Assembly: GCA_013388685.1 (NCBI GenBank)
Contig: JACAET010000039.1
Coordinates: 91,763-155,762, forward strand
Reading direction: 5' to 3'
Source: Chloroflexota bacterium
GTDB lineage: Bacteria > Chloroflexota > Anaerolineae > Anaerolineales > Villigracilaceae
Length of the DNA: 64,000 bases
The notes under the pieces were generated by a model. That model made no database searches. It was not told where the DNA came from and worked only from the letters and a program-made list of their open reading frames with translations. The translations under genes and the position numbers were made by a program. Shown piece after piece: positions 1-9,923 of the stretch; the stretch's first letter is position 1, and the number at the start of each line of letters is the position of its first letter.

Positions 1-321
1 GTGGGCAAGTGGCTGGGCGCGGGCTTGGGCGCCCGCCTGGGCGGGCTTGCCAGGGCGGAAGCGCTTCAATTGGGCGCCGGCATGATTTCGCGTGGCGAAG
101 TAGGGTTGATTGTGGCGGATGTTGGTATTCGGGAAGGCTTGATTTTCGACAATGGATTTTCGGCGATCGTCATGATGGTGCTGATGACCACGTTGATTAC
201 GCCGCCCATCCTGCGCGCGCTTTTTAACCGGAAAACGATGAAGCATGGAAAAAAGCCAATGGACGATGAACCGGCTGAAGCCCGGTCTGATGCGTCCCAT
301 ACCCACGAGGAGGCAGCCTGA
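1..321 (+). CDS. Cation:proton antiporter, C-terminal fragment (5' end outside window)
   Basis: Hydrophobic C-terminal antiporter-like segment 'GMISRGEVGLIVADVGIREGLI...FSAIVMMVLMTTLITPPILRALF'. Confidence 0.75.
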   Translation: MGKWLGAGLGARLGGLARAEALQLGAGMISRGEVGLIVADVGIREGLIFDNGFSAIVMMVLMTTLITPPILRALFNRKTMKHGKKPMDDEPAEARSDASHTHEEAA

Positions 322-677
322 TGTTTTTCATCCTGTTTGTCATGCATAACCCGGATCTGCTGGACGACTTGCTCGGGGCTTGGGAGGCGGCGGGGGTCCA
401 GCGGGCGACGGTCATGTTCAGCACCGGCATGCGCAGACTCCGTCAAAAGGAGGGCTTACGCGACGACCTGCCGCTGATGCCTTCCCTGGAGGATTTTTAC
501 GAAGCGTCGCAGGCTTTCAGCCGTACAATCTTTACAACCGCCAAAGATGAGTCTATGATAGAGAGCATCCTCGCTGCGACACAACGCGTGGTGGGAGACC
601 TGCGTAATCATGAGACAGGCGTGTTTCTTGTCCTGCCTGTGATCAAGGCGTATGGCTTGGAGAAAGGAGATGGCTGA
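321..677 (+). CDS. Small PII-like/ferredoxin-fold hypothetical protein
   Basis: 118 aa ORF, TGATG overlap with antiporter stop; 'FFILFVMHNPDLLDDLLGAWEAAGVQRATV...GVFLVLPVIKAYGL' resembles PII-like small proteins. Confidence 0.6.
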   Translation: MFFILFVMHNPDLLDDLLGAWEAAGVQRATVMFSTGMRRLRQKEGLRDDLPLMPSLEDFYEASQAFSRTIFTTAKDESMIESILAATQRVVGDLRNHETGVFLVLPVIKAYGLEKGDG

Positions 678-1012
678 TGAATGGACAGATTCATTTACTG
701 ATGCTCGCCGTCGTTCAGGAGCAGGACCGCGACGAAGCCGCCCGCGCCCTGGAAAAACTCAATACGCCGGTGGTGTATCTGTTCAGCGCAGGCGGTTTTC
801 TGGGACGCCGCAACGCCACCCTGCTCATCGGTTTGCGCAAGGGACTGGAGGAGGACGCCATCCGCATTCTGCGGGAGACCTGCAAACAACACACCGAATA
901 CCTGACCCTGCCGTTGGAGGGTTCGCCTCTTCCCATGCCGACGCCTGTTCCCGTGACCGTGGGCGGCGCCACCCTTTTTGCCCTGCCGGTGGAACATTTT
1001 GAGGAAATCTAG
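677..1012 (+). CDS. DarA/PII-like cyclic-di-AMP receptor family protein
   Basis: TGATG overlap with upstream ORF; motifs 'VVYLFSAGGFLGRRNATLLIGL' and 'VTVGGATLFALPVEHFEEI' resemble the DarA (YaaQ) family. Confidence 0.7.
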   Translation: MNGQIHLLMLAVVQEQDRDEAARALEKLNTPVVYLFSAGGFLGRRNATLLIGLRKGLEEDAIRILRETCKQHTEYLTLPLEGSPLPMPTPVPVTVGGATLFALPVEHFEEI

Positions 1013-1027
1013 CGAGGAGTGTGAAGG

Positions 1028-1291
1028 ATGAAAATGATTATTCTCATCGTCAAAGACAGCGATGCCGATGAGGTGACCCAGGCGCTGACCGCCGACAAGT
1101 ACCGCGTGACGCGTGTAGCCTCCACCGGCGGTTTTCTGCGAAGCGGACGGGTCACTCTGTTTATCGGCGTGCGCGACGAGCGCGCCGAACTGGTGCAGGA
1201 ATTGATCCGCTCGAAACTGCCGCCCCTGCCCTCCGGAGAAAAACGCGCCACGTGGTTCGTCATCCCGGTGGAACGATTCGAGCAGGTGTAA
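1028..1291 (+). CDS. DarA/PII-like cyclic-di-AMP receptor family protein, short form
   Basis: 'YRVTRVASTGGFLRSGRVTLFIGV...ATWFVIPVERFEQV' matches the DarA-type signature; 87 aa. Confidence 0.72.
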   Translation: MKMIILIVKDSDADEVTQALTADKYRVTRVASTGGFLRSGRVTLFIGVRDERAELVQELIRSKLPPLPSGEKRATWFVIPVERFEQV

Positions 1292-1324
1292 ACGGGAACA
1301 AACGCCCTGTTCAAATGGTCTGCT

Positions 1325-1362
1325 ATGCGGAGACACGCAGCGTTCAGTGTCTCCGCATTTTA
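1325..1362 (+). terminator. Rho-independent terminator after DarA-like genes
   Basis: 12-bp perfect stem ATGCGGAGACAC-(10 nt)-GTGTCTCCGCAT followed by TTTTA. Confidence 0.75.
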
Positions 1363-1379
1363 TAAATGTTGAGGTTGAA

Positions 1380-2609
1380 ATGGATACAAAATTGCGATTT
1401 TTCAGTATTTTTCTCGCCCTCACGCTTGCCGCCCTGGCATGCAATTCCCCGTTGGGGGGCGGTGAGACGCCCTCCTCCCCCGACCAGGTGGCGACCATCG
1501 TCGCGTCCACCCTCGTGGCAGTGACGGATGCCCCGCCAACCGGCGTCACGCCTGAGGCGGAGGAACCAGCCGCCCTGCTCCCGCACAGCCTGTATTACCT
1601 CGGCAACGATAGCGCCAACCTCTCCCAGGTCTTCCGCATGGAACGGGATGGAGTCACCACGCGCCAACTGACGTTTGAGACCGATTCGGTCGGTTCCTAC
1701 GACATCTCCCCTGTGGATGGGAGCGTCGTTTACGTGGCGGGCAACCAAATGATTTTGATTCAGGCAGACGGTTCCGGTCGACGCGTGCTCCTGGATGGCG
1801 GTCCCATGGACGAAAACAATCCCTTCCTCACAAGCATCAATTCGCCGGTCTTCTCTCCCGATGGGCGGAGCATCGCCTACGGCAGAGGCGGTTTGAGTTT
1901 TTATTCGCTGGAAACAAGCGCCTCCAACCTGGTCATCGAAAACCAGTGGGACGATGTCGGCGGCGGTCTGCTCGTCCCGCGCGAATTGTATTGGCCCGAA
2001 AAATACTCGCCCGACGGGCAAAAACTGCTCGTCTCGCTCGGCTACTACGAAGGCGGTTCCTCCGCCATCTACTACCCCAACGGCAACGCGTTGGTGCGGC
2101 TGAACGGCGCGGATGGCGCAGTCGTCTGCTGTGGCGACCCCATTTGGAGCGCCGACAGCACCGCCCTGTACTCTGCTTACCCTTACATGGGCATGTTTAG
2201 CGCCGGCTTATGGCGCGTGGACGCCTCCACCGGAACCGTGACCACCCTCCTGCCCGGCGAAGCGGGTGACGGAACATACAACATCCCCTCCGATGCCTAC
2301 CTTGCCCCCGACGGACAGTTGTACTACTTCTTCGTCAACTTCCGACCCGAACAGGATTTCGTCCAGCGTGCGCCGATGCAGTTGGTGCGCTCCGCGTCCG
2401 ACGGCGTGAGCGGACGAACCGTCCTGCGCCCCGACACGTTCGAACTCATGAACGAAGCGCTCTGGGCGCCCGATGCCCGTTTTGTCCTCGTCGCCTTTGC
2501 CCCGATTGCAGATATTTACGCCGGCGGGCGGGTGGAGATCGTTTACACCGACTCACGCCCCAACGTGAGTCTCATTCCCTTCGCACAGCGATTAAAATGG
2601 GGTCCATGA
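1380..2609 (+). CDS. TolB/WD40-like beta-propeller lipoprotein
   Basis: Signal peptide with lipobox '[10 protein letters not shown]'; '[10 protein letters not shown]', '[10 protein letters not shown]' propeller motifs. Confidence 0.75.
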   Translation: MDTKLRFFSIFLALTLAALACNSPLGGGETPSSPDQVATIVASTLVAVTDAPPTGVTPEAEEPAALLPHSLYYLGNDSANLSQVFRMERDGVTTRQLTFETDSVGSYDISPVDGSVVYVAGNQMILIQADGSGRRVLLDGGPMDENNPFLTSINSPVFSPDGRSIAYGRGGLSFYSLETSASNLVIENQWDDVGGGLLVPRELYWPEKYSPDGQKLLVSLGYYEGGSSAIYYPNGNALVRLNGADGAVVCCGDPIWSADSTALYSAYPYMGMFSAGLWRVDASTGTVTTLLPGEAGDGTYNIPSDAYLAPDGQLYYFFVNFRPEQDFVQRAPMQLVRSASDGVSGRTVLRPDTFELMNEALWAPDARFVLVAFAPIADIYAGGRVEIVYTDSRPNVSLIPFAQRLKWGP

Positions 2610-3526
2610 CACCTCTCTTCGGCGGCATCGAAGGCGGCGGGACAAAATTCATCTGCGCGGTGGGAACATCGCCCGACGATATTCGCCGCGAAACGCGTTT
2701 CCCCACCACAGCCCCGGCCGAAACACTGGGACAGGCGATTGACTTCTTCAAACAGGTGGAACGCGACTATGGCAGACTCTCCGCTTTGGGAATTGCAACC
2801 TTCGGTCCCATTGACCCGAATCCTGCCTCACCAGCCCACGGCTTTATCCTCCCGACTCCAAAACCCGGCTGGTCGAATGCCAATGTGTTGGGCATGTTGA
2901 AGTCTGCCTTCGACATGCCCATCGTGTTCGAATTGGATGTCAACGGCGCGGCGATGGGCGAGTGGACCTGGGGCGCGGCGCAGGGACTCGACACCTTCCT
3001 CTATCTGACGGTCGGCACCGGAATCGGCGGCGGTGTGATGGCAAATGGGTCGCTCCTGCACGGTTTGCTCTGTCCTGAGATGGGACACATCATGATCCCC
3101 CATGACCCCCTCCGCGACCCGTTCGAAGGCGTCTGTCCCTTCCACAACGATTGCTTCGAGGGGCTGGCATCCGGTCCCGCGCTGGAAAAACGCTGGGGTC
3201 GGCGCGCCGAAACGCTCCCGCCCGATCATCCCGCCTGGGCGCTGGAGGCGCACTACATCGCGCTGGCGCTGGCAAATTATACGCTGACCTTTTCCCCTCA
3301 GCGCATCGTTATCGGCGGCGGCGTGGGCGGGCGCGAAGACCTGTTGCCCCTCATCCGCAGGCAGGTGCAGGAGATTTTGAACGGCTACGTCCGGTCGCCG
3401 GCAGTGGCGGAGAAAATAGACGAGTTCATCGTCCACGCCGGGCTGGGAAGCCGCGCTGGTATGCTGGGCGCAATCGCTCTGGCAAAACAGGCAACATCAT
3501 CAGTAGATCACGAAAACCGCGCGTAG
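2606..3526 (+). CDS. ROK family sugar kinase (fructokinase-like)
   Basis: '[15 protein letters not shown]', '[20 protein letters not shown]', '[11 protein letters not shown]'; ATGA overlap with upstream stop. Confidence 0.85.
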   Translation: MTPLFGGIEGGGTKFICAVGTSPDDIRRETRFPTTAPAETLGQAIDFFKQVERDYGRLSALGIATFGPIDPNPASPAHGFILPTPKPGWSNANVLGMLKSAFDMPIVFELDVNGAAMGEWTWGAAQGLDTFLYLTVGTGIGGGVMANGSLLHGLLCPEMGHIMIPHDPLRDPFEGVCPFHNDCFEGLASGPALEKRWGRRAETLPPDHPAWALEAHYIALALANYTLTFSPQRIVIGGGVGGREDLLPLIRRQVQEILNGYVRSPAVAEKIDEFIVHAGLGSRAGMLGAIALAKQATSSVDHENRA

Positions 3527-3630
3527 TGTGTGCTCTTTGTGCAACACGCAAATGCGGCGGTAGAGACCGCCTAATACGCACTTTTGTGAAGGACTGAGGA
3601 TGACTTTCGACATTCGGCTGAGGTTTTTTT

Positions 3631-5166
3631 ATGGACTCCATCGCCATTCTCGATTTCGGTTCTCAATACGCGCAACTCATCGCCCGCCGCGTACGCGAGG
3701 CGCAGGTCTATTGTGAGTTATTCCCCTGGGATGCGCCCATGGAGCGCATCCTTGCCATTCAGCCCAAGGGATTCATCCTCTCCGGCGGACCCAAATCGGT
3801 ATACGAACAAGACGCTCCCTACATTCAGGAATTCATCTTCAAAACGGGTCTGCCCATCCTCGGCATTTGCTACGGGATGCAGGCGCTCACCCACGCCCTC
3901 GGCGGGCAGGTGGACGCCTCTGCCCAACGGGAATATGGTCCGGCTGAAATCGAGCTTAACTTGCCCGATACCATTCTGGAGGGCATTCGCAAGGTATGGA
4001 TGTCGCACGGTGACCGCATTACCAGACTTCCGCCGGGGTTCATCGCGCTGGCGCGCACCGGCAACAGTCCGCTGGCGGCGATGGGCGATATGAAACGCAA
4101 ATACTTCGGCGTGCAGTTCCACCCCGAAGTGCATCACACCCCCAACGGCGAAATACTGCTCCAGCGGTTTGTTGTTGACATCTGCGGCGCCAAGCCCACA
4201 TGGACGCCCGCCTCCATCATTGACGAGGCGGTGGAGCGGATACGTCAACAGGTGGGGCGCGAGCGCGTGCTGGCGGCGGTTTCGGGCGGGGTGGATTCGT
4301 CGGTGGCGGCGGCGCTGGTGCACAAGGCAGTTGGCGATCAGCTGGTGGCTGTCTTCGTGGATACCGGTTTGCTGCGCCAGAACGAAGGCGAACAGGTCGC
4401 GGCGGCGTTTCGGGATAACCTGCACGCGGAACTCGTCACGGTGGACGCTTCAGACGAGTTTTTCTCGGCGCTGGCAGGCGTGACAAACCCGGAACAAAAA
4501 CGCAAAATCGTCGGTGAGAAGTTCATCCGTATCTTCGAGGTGCAGGCAAAACTGCTCGGACAGCCCCGCTTCCTCGTGCAGGGAACCATCTATCCGGACG
4601 TGGTCGAATCTTCGGCGCCAGACAGGAACAAAGCCGAAAAGATCAAGACGCATCATAACGTGGGCGGCTTGCCGGAAGACATGCAGTTCGAACTGGTCGA
4701 GCCGCTCAGGTATCTGTTCAAAGACGAGGTGCGGGCGGTGGGAGAAGCGCTTGGGCTGCCGGAAAGGCTGGTTTGGCGGCAGCCGTTTCCGGGTCCGGGG
4801 TTGACCGTGCGCTGTCTCGGGGAGGTGACGCGCGAGCGTGTGGAACGTCTGCGGGCGGCGGATGCCATCCTGCTCGAGGAATTGTCCAAAGCCGGGTTTT
4901 TGGGGAAAGGCGCCGAGACTTCGCAGGCGTTCGTGGTATTGCTGCCGGTGCGGTCGGTGGGTGTGATGGGCGATCAGCGCACGTATCAGGAGGCGGCGGC
5001 GATTCGTGCCGTGACGACGGAGGATTTCATGACCGCCGACTGGGCGCGCCTGCCGCACGACCTGCTGGCGCGGGTGGCAAACCGCATTGTGAACGAGGTG
5101 GAAGGGATCAACCGCGTGGTGTATGATATTACCAGCAAGCCGCCCGCCACCATCGAATGGGAGTGA
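3631..5166 (+). CDS. guaA: GMP synthase (glutamine-hydrolyzing)
   Basis: GATase 'GICYGMQAL', 'FHPEVHHT'; PP-loop '[12 protein letters not shown]'; C-terminal '[14 protein letters not shown]'. Confidence 0.97.
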   Translation: MDSIAILDFGSQYAQLIARRVREAQVYCELFPWDAPMERILAIQPKGFILSGGPKSVYEQDAPYIQEFIFKTGLPILGICYGMQALTHALGGQVDASAQREYGPAEIELNLPDTILEGIRKVWMSHGDRITRLPPGFIALARTGNSPLAAMGDMKRKYFGVQFHPEVHHTPNGEILLQRFVVDICGAKPTWTPASIIDEAVERIRQQVGRERVLAAVSGGVDSSVAAALVHKAVGDQLVAVFVDTGLLRQNEGEQVAAAFRDNLHAELVTVDASDEFFSALAGVTNPEQKRKIVGEKFIRIFEVQAKLLGQPRFLVQGTIYPDVVESSAPDRNKAEKIKTHHNVGGLPEDMQFELVEPLRYLFKDEVRAVGEALGLPERLVWRQPFPGPGLTVRCLGEVTRERVERLRAADAILLEELSKAGFLGKGAETSQAFVVLLPVRSVGVMGDQRTYQEAAAIRAVTTEDFMTADWARLPHDLLARVANRIVNEVEGINRVVYDITSKPPATIEWE

Positions 5167-5234
5167 ACCGATTTTGCCGCGCGGGTCAGCGAGGCCCTTT
5201 GTGAGGCGCTGGTAAACAAACAGGCGACCTGCTG

Positions 5235-5300
5235 CAAAAAAAGACTTCCGAAGTCTCTGCCCCATGGGGCGCCTCGTAAAGACTTCGGAAGTCTGGCATT
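5235..5300. terminator. Bidirectional terminator / palindrome cluster between convergent guaA and dnaK
   Basis: AGACTTCCGAAGTCT (5242-5256) and AGACTTCGGAAGTCT (5280-5294) are inverted repeats flanking palindrome GCCCCATGGGGC (5259-5270); A-run on the left, T-rich on the right. Confidence 0.7.
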
Positions 5301-7184
5301 TTATTCCTTCACTTCGCCGTCAATCACATCGCCATCGCTGGGAGGCGGGGTGGACGGACCGCCTTCCGGTTGAGGCTGTCCCTGTGCGTAGAGTTGCTGG
5401 CTCAGGGCGTGGAATGCCTGCTGTACCTGTTCGCTTGCACTGCGAATGCGGTTGATGTCGTCGCTTTGCACGGCAGACTTCAGGTCGTTGATCTTGCTTT
5501 CGATTGCGCCGCGTTCGGCAGAGGGCACTTTATCGCCCAGATCGCGCAGAGCCTTCTCGGTCTGATAAATCAGGCTGTCGGCGGTGTTCTTGGCGTCGAT
5601 GAGTTCGCGGCGTTTGCGGTCTTCGGCTTCGTGCTGACGCGCCTCGTTGACCATACGCTCGATATCGTTCTTGCTCAGGTTTGTGGAGGCGGTGATGGTG
5701 ACCTTCTGCTCCTTGCCGGTGGCTTTATCTTTGGCGGTGACGTGCAGGATGCCGTTGGCGTCAATGTCGAAGGTGACTTCCACCTGCGGGATGCCGCGCG
5801 GCGCGGGCGGAATGCCGTCGAGTCGGAATCGCCCCAGCGACATGTTGTCTGCCGCCATGGGGCGTTCGCCCTGCAGGACGTGAATGTCCACGGCAGTCTG
5901 GTTGTCGGCGGCGGTGGAATAGATTTCAGTCTTGCGGACCGGAATGGTGGTGTTGCGTTCGATCATCTTGGTCATTACGCCGCCGAGGGTTTCGACGCCC
6001 AGCGAGAGCGGGGTGACATCGAGCAGAAGAATGTCTTTGACCTCGCCGCCCAGCACGCCGCCCTGGATCGCCGCGCCAACCGCCACAACTTCATCGGGGT
6101 TGACGCCCTTGTTCGGTTCCTTGCCGTTGGTCAATTTGCGGACCAGGTCCGTCACCATTGGCATGCGGGTGGAACCGCCCACCAGTACCACTTCATCGAG
6201 TTTGTCCGCCGTCAAGCCTGCATCCTTCAAGGCGGCTTCGAACGGTTTTCGGCAGCGTTCCAGCAGATCTTCGGTCATCTGCTCGAATTTGGCGCGGGTC
6301 AGTTTCAATTGCAGGTGTTTCGGTCCGCTGGCGTCGGCGGTGATGTAGGGCAGGTTGATCTCGGTCTCCATGACGGAGGAGAGTTCGATCTTGGCTTTTT
6401 CCGCGGCTTCGCGCAGGCGCTGTAACGCCTGGCGATCCTGGCGCAGGTCAATGCCCTGCTCCTTCTTGAACTCGTCTGCCGCCCAGTTGACGATGCGCTG
6501 ATCCCAGTCGTCGCCGCCGAGGTGCGTGTCGCCGTTGGTGGCTTTGACTTCGATTACGCCTTCGCCGACCTCCAGGATGGAGACGTCGAATGTACCGCCG
6601 CCCAGATCGAAGACGAGGATCGTTTCGTCCTTCTTTTTATCCAAGCCGTATGCAAGCGCGGACGCCGTCGGCTCGTTGATGATGCGCATGACTTCGAGAC
6701 CGGCAATCTTGCCCGCGTCTTTCGTAGCCTGACGCTGGCTGTCGTTGAAATAGGCGGGAACGGTGATGACCGCCTGCGTGACCGGCTGACCGAGATACGC
6801 CTCGGCATCTGCCTTCAGTTTTGCCAGCACCATCGCGCTGATTTCTTGCGGGGAATATTCGCGGTTCGTGACGGGGATTTTCACGCGCACATCGTCAGTG
6901 GGTCCCTTCACCACCTGGAAGGGGACCATTTTTCGTTCGACTTCGGTTTCGTCGTAGTGACGACCGATGAAACGTTTGATGGAATAGATCGTATTCTCGG
7001 AATTGATGACCGCCTGCCGCTTCGCCGTCTGACCGACGAGCCGTTCGCCGTTCTTATTGAACGCCACCACCGAGGGGCAGAGTCTGCCGCCCTCCGCGGT
7101 GGAAATGACGGTTGGCTGTCCGCCTTCCATCACGGCGACAACGGAGTTGGTCGTGCCGAGGTCAATGCCAATGATTTTTCCCAT
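5301..7184 (-). CDS. dnaK: Molecular chaperone DnaK (Hsp70)
   Basis: '[22 protein letters not shown]', '[15 protein letters not shown]'; AAGGAGAAG RBS upstream of ATG. Confidence 0.98.
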   Translation of the reverse strand: MGKIIGIDLGTTNSVVAVMEGGQPTVISTAEGGRLCPSVVAFNKNGERLVGQTAKRQAVINSENTIYSIKRFIGRHYDETEVERKMVPFQVVKGPTDDVRVKIPVTNREYSPQEISAMVLAKLKADAEAYLGQPVTQAVITVPAYFNDSQRQATKDAGKIAGLEVMRIINEPTASALAYGLDKKKDETILVFDLGGGTFDVSILEVGEGVIEVKATNGDTHLGGDDWDQRIVNWAADEFKKEQGIDLRQDRQALQRLREAAEKAKIELSSVMETEINLPYITADASGPKHLQLKLTRAKFEQMTEDLLERCRKPFEAALKDAGLTADKLDEVVLVGGSTRMPMVTDLVRKLTNGKEPNKGVNPDEVVAVGAAIQGGVLGGEVKDILLLDVTPLSLGVETLGGVMTKMIERNTTIPVRKTEIYSTAADNQTAVDIHVLQGERPMAADNMSLGRFRLDGIPPAPRGIPQVEVTFDIDANGILHVTAKDKATGKEQKVTITASTNLSKNDIERMVNEARQHEAEDRKRRELIDAKNTADSLIYQTEKALRDLGDKVPSAERGAIESKINDLKSAVQSDDINRIRSASEQVQQAFHALSQQLYAQGQPQPEGGPSTPPPSDGDVIDGEVKE

Positions 7185-7325
7185 AGTTTCTTCTCCTTGC
7201 ATGATAATCAATGGTCACATCTTACCCGCCCAATGCAAGAAAACTGTTAACGGTGTATAGAAATTGGATTGGATGAGCCCGCCTCGGCGCCCTGCGGTCA
7301 ACTTTCCTCGGAAATTGGGAAGGGA

Positions 7326-8072
7326 TCACGGTTCGCTGATCGTTACATAATCGAACGCCGCAATGACCGGGGTATATTCGAAGGACGAGGCAGTCACCCC
7401 AACCTTGCCTTCGCCGAGTTCGAAGCGGGAAACATCCACACTGCGGATGACGATCCCGTTGAGGTGGAGATACACTGTCGCGCCGGCGCAGGTCATGGCA
7501 ATTTGCTGAACATCTCCGCTTGCTTTGATGTCGCTGGATGAGCCTTCAATGACAGGCAGGTATTCTGCGATGCCGGCATCCAGCCATTTGCCGTAGAGGA
7601 CGTTATAGGTCCCATCGGTCAGGACGTTGTATTCCAGCCAGCCTTCGGTTTCGTCGTACCGGCAGACCAGACCGGCGGAGGCAGGACTGAGGGCGCTGTT
7701 GACATATTCGGTCTCGATATAGATGTCGGCATAATCCTGTGCGCCATATAAAGCATAAAGCCAGACATATGGATTGTCCATTTGCATGCGGAGGGCGCTA
7801 TTCTCAATGGCGATGTTGGGAACGGCTTCATTGCCTGCCTGAAGGACCGACCAGCCGGCGAGGGAGGAGTCGAATTGGGTTGTGAAGTAACGCGGGAGTG
7901 GAGTTGGGGAAGGCTCGAAGGTTGGAGTCGGTTCGGGGGTTGATGTGGCAGGTATCGGCGTGGGCGAGGCGGGAACCGTCGCTGTGGGGAGGGAAGCTGG
8001 CTCGGGTGTTGGAGTCGCTGTTTGGCAGGCGGAGATCAGGATGAGAAGTCCAATGAGAATGAGCTTTTTCAT
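7326..8072 (-). CDS. Lipoprotein with C-terminal concanavalin/LamG-like domain
   Basis: Lipobox 'LLILISACQT', Thr/Pro-rich linker 'TPTPEPASLPTATVPASPTPIP', beta-rich C-terminus. Confidence 0.65.
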   Translation of the reverse strand: MKKLILIGLLILISACQTATPTPEPASLPTATVPASPTPIPATSTPEPTPTFEPSPTPLPRYFTTQFDSSLAGWSVLQAGNEAVPNIAIENSALRMQMDNPYVWLYALYGAQDYADIYIETEYVNSALSPASAGLVCRYDETEGWLEYNVLTDGTYNVLYGKWLDAGIAEYLPVIEGSSSDIKASGDVQQIAMTCAGATVYLHLNGIVIRSVDVSRFELGEGKVGVTASSFEYTPVIAAFDYVTISEP

Positions 8073-8137
8073 GGCGCTTCTTATAACATAAAAGTCCAGC
8101 GCTCATCAGGCTGGACTTTTGAATGGACGCTTCATGT

Positions 8138-8974
8138 CTAATCGCAGAATTCAACACCGATAAAACAGGGCCATTGGTCCACGACCATACCGATGACGCC
8201 TGCCGCCATGAAGAGCGAAATGACGACGACAATGGTAAGGTGAATGGGATATGCAAACAAACTACCTCCAGTTTGCAAGGCTCTGACAATTGGCATACTT
8301 GCCACATATCCTGCGATGATCGGGAGTGAAAAAAGAGCGAAGGCGATGAACAGACTGGGAACTTGAATTCCGAATACAGAAACATGTTCAGTGTTAAGTT
8401 CCTGCATGGGAGCCCAGCCAAGTGAAGATAGCAATGAAAGTATTACGATGAACAAGATAAGGACAGCGCTGATTATCAAGGATGATTTTGGATTTGTGAG
8501 CCAGGAGTTTCCTGTAACAGGATTTGAGTTCGTGTTGCCTTGTTTGTTTGCCCGCTTGCTTAACACAATGGGTAACAGGATGAGGCTGAAAGCAAACGTA
8601 TTGATCCACAATGCGAGAAATAGCATGAAAGGGAAATCTTCGTTGTAATTCCGTCGGTTGACGATTTCCATGATGCTGAACGGAAGGATGAAGAGAAAAC
8701 TGATCAGTGCCGATACACTGAAATTTTTAAACGTGGTTTGCATAGTGTCTCCTGAAAAAATAAGCAATCGGTGTTCTCTGAAAATTCCTGCGGCAGTTTC
8801 GGTGAACGTCCACGAAACGAACTTGAACAAGCCTTGTGATCCCCTGGTTTTGTGTTCATTGTAGGCATCATGGAACGTCTGTTCCATGGACTTGGCCAGC
8901 TGATCTCTGAACGTTTGCGGATATAACGAAAGGAGCTTTCTATAAAGAACGTGAACTATCTTTTGCGGATTCAT
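8138..8974 (-). CDS. Hypothetical multi-pass membrane protein
   Basis: Several hydrophobic segments; 4-nt overlap with upstream padR-like gene. Confidence 0.6.
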   Translation of the reverse strand: MNPQKIVHVLYRKLLSLYPQTFRDQLAKSMEQTFHDAYNEHKTRGSQGLFKFVSWTFTETAAGIFREHRLLIFSGDTMQTTFKNFSVSALISFLFILPFSIMEIVNRRNYNEDFPFMLFLALWINTFAFSLILLPIVLSKRANKQGNTNSNPVTGNSWLTNPKSSLIISAVLILFIVILSLLSSLGWAPMQELNTEHVSVFGIQVPSLFIAFALFSLPIIAGYVASMPIVRALQTGGSLFAYPIHLTIVVVISLFMAAGVIGMVVDQWPCFIGVEFCD

Positions 8975-9327
8975 ATGGATAAAGTTTTTGGTAAAAGTTT
9001 GCGTTCCTGTGCCACTGTGATGATACGCTTGTAGCGTTCCAGTTCCGCCTCAAGGGCTCTGACTCCGATGGCTGTGAGCCGGTAATAGATGCGGCGCTCG
9101 TCGTCCATGGCAGGGTCAATGCGTTTATCACTTTCTTCAACGAGGCCCGCATCCAGCATCCGCTTGAGGGAACCATACAATGTTCCGTTCCCCATATTGA
9201 CCCTTCCCTGCGTATCGGTTTCGATCTGTTTCATAATGCCGTAACCGTGGCGTTCTCCGCTGGAGAGGGCGAGGAGGATATGGAAGACAGCGGGGGTAAG
9301 CGGTGGGATTGAGGGTGTGGCGGACAT
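8971..9327 (-). CDS. PadR family transcriptional regulator
   Basis: 'LTPAVFHILLALSSGERHGYGIMKQIE...GTLYGSLKRMLDAGLVEE...YRLTAIGVRAL'. Confidence 0.9.
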   Translation of the reverse strand: MSATPSIPPLTPAVFHILLALSSGERHGYGIMKQIETDTQGRVNMGNGTLYGSLKRMLDAGLVEESDKRIDPAMDDERRIYYRLTAIGVRALEAELERYKRIITVAQERKLLPKTLSI

Positions 9328-9420
9328 GTATGCATTATGTCCGTAACGGACATAATTGTCAAGAGGTGGTTTGGTTAATCACAAATGTCCAACGATCAAT
9401 CGTTGGACATTTTCATAAAG

Positions 9421-9804
9421 TGGAGATGCCGGGAATTGAACCCGGGTCCGAAAGATTCGACCCTCGGAAATCTACGAGCGTAGTCGGATGAGGTTCGTCA
9501 TCGCAGGGGTCTCATCCGACCAGAACTCCCTGCGATCAGCCGCTGGTCTTTCGCGCAGATAGCGGCGTCGTGCGCGGCACTCCGCCTTTGTCACGCCCGA
9601 TCCGTCACCCGGCGGAGCGCGGTGCCGGCGGACGCGGTCTCATCTATGGAGGCCGACTGTCATGGTCTCGTCACACTAGGCGGCGAGGGGCATGGCAGCG
9701 TATTCAGTGCGGTTGGCACTTGATTTTTGCGCTGATTTCACGAGTTCGGCGCCTCTCGGCTCGCATTCCGGGACCAGCCTCTCCCGTCGAAGCCTGTCAT
9801 CCCC
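9421..9804 (-). ncRNA. ssrA: tmRNA (transfer-messenger RNA)
   Basis: Minus strand starts GGGGATGACAGGCTTCGACGGGAG and ends CTTTCGGACCCGGGTTCAATTCCCGGCATCTCCA; acceptor GGGGATG pairs with CATCTCC; internal tag reading frame ANRTEYAAMPLAA-TAG at 9717-9676; CCA not encoded. Confidence 0.95.
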
Positions 9805-9834
9805 AATGGACGGAAACGCGTTCCCGTCGAATTG

Positions 9835-9840
9835 ATTATA
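9835..9840 (-). promoter_or_regulatory. Putative -10 box (TATAAT) for tmRNA
   Basis: Perfect TATAAT on minus strand about 31 nt upstream of mature tmRNA 5' end; no convincing -35 seen. Confidence 0.45.
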
Positions 9841-9923
9841 GCATAGTTGCAATGGACTTCATCTTGCCCAAGCGGGGTCTTTATGCTAGACTGTTGACAT
9901 AATTCTGGAAGGAATAATCCGTC

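Noticed and set aside
5370-6425. 351-aa plus-strand ORF
   Set aside because: Antisense to dnaK, no recognisable domains
9570-9902. Plus-strand ORF and neighbours 9303-9491 and 9738-9992
   Set aside because: They overlap the tmRNA gene and have no protein-like signature
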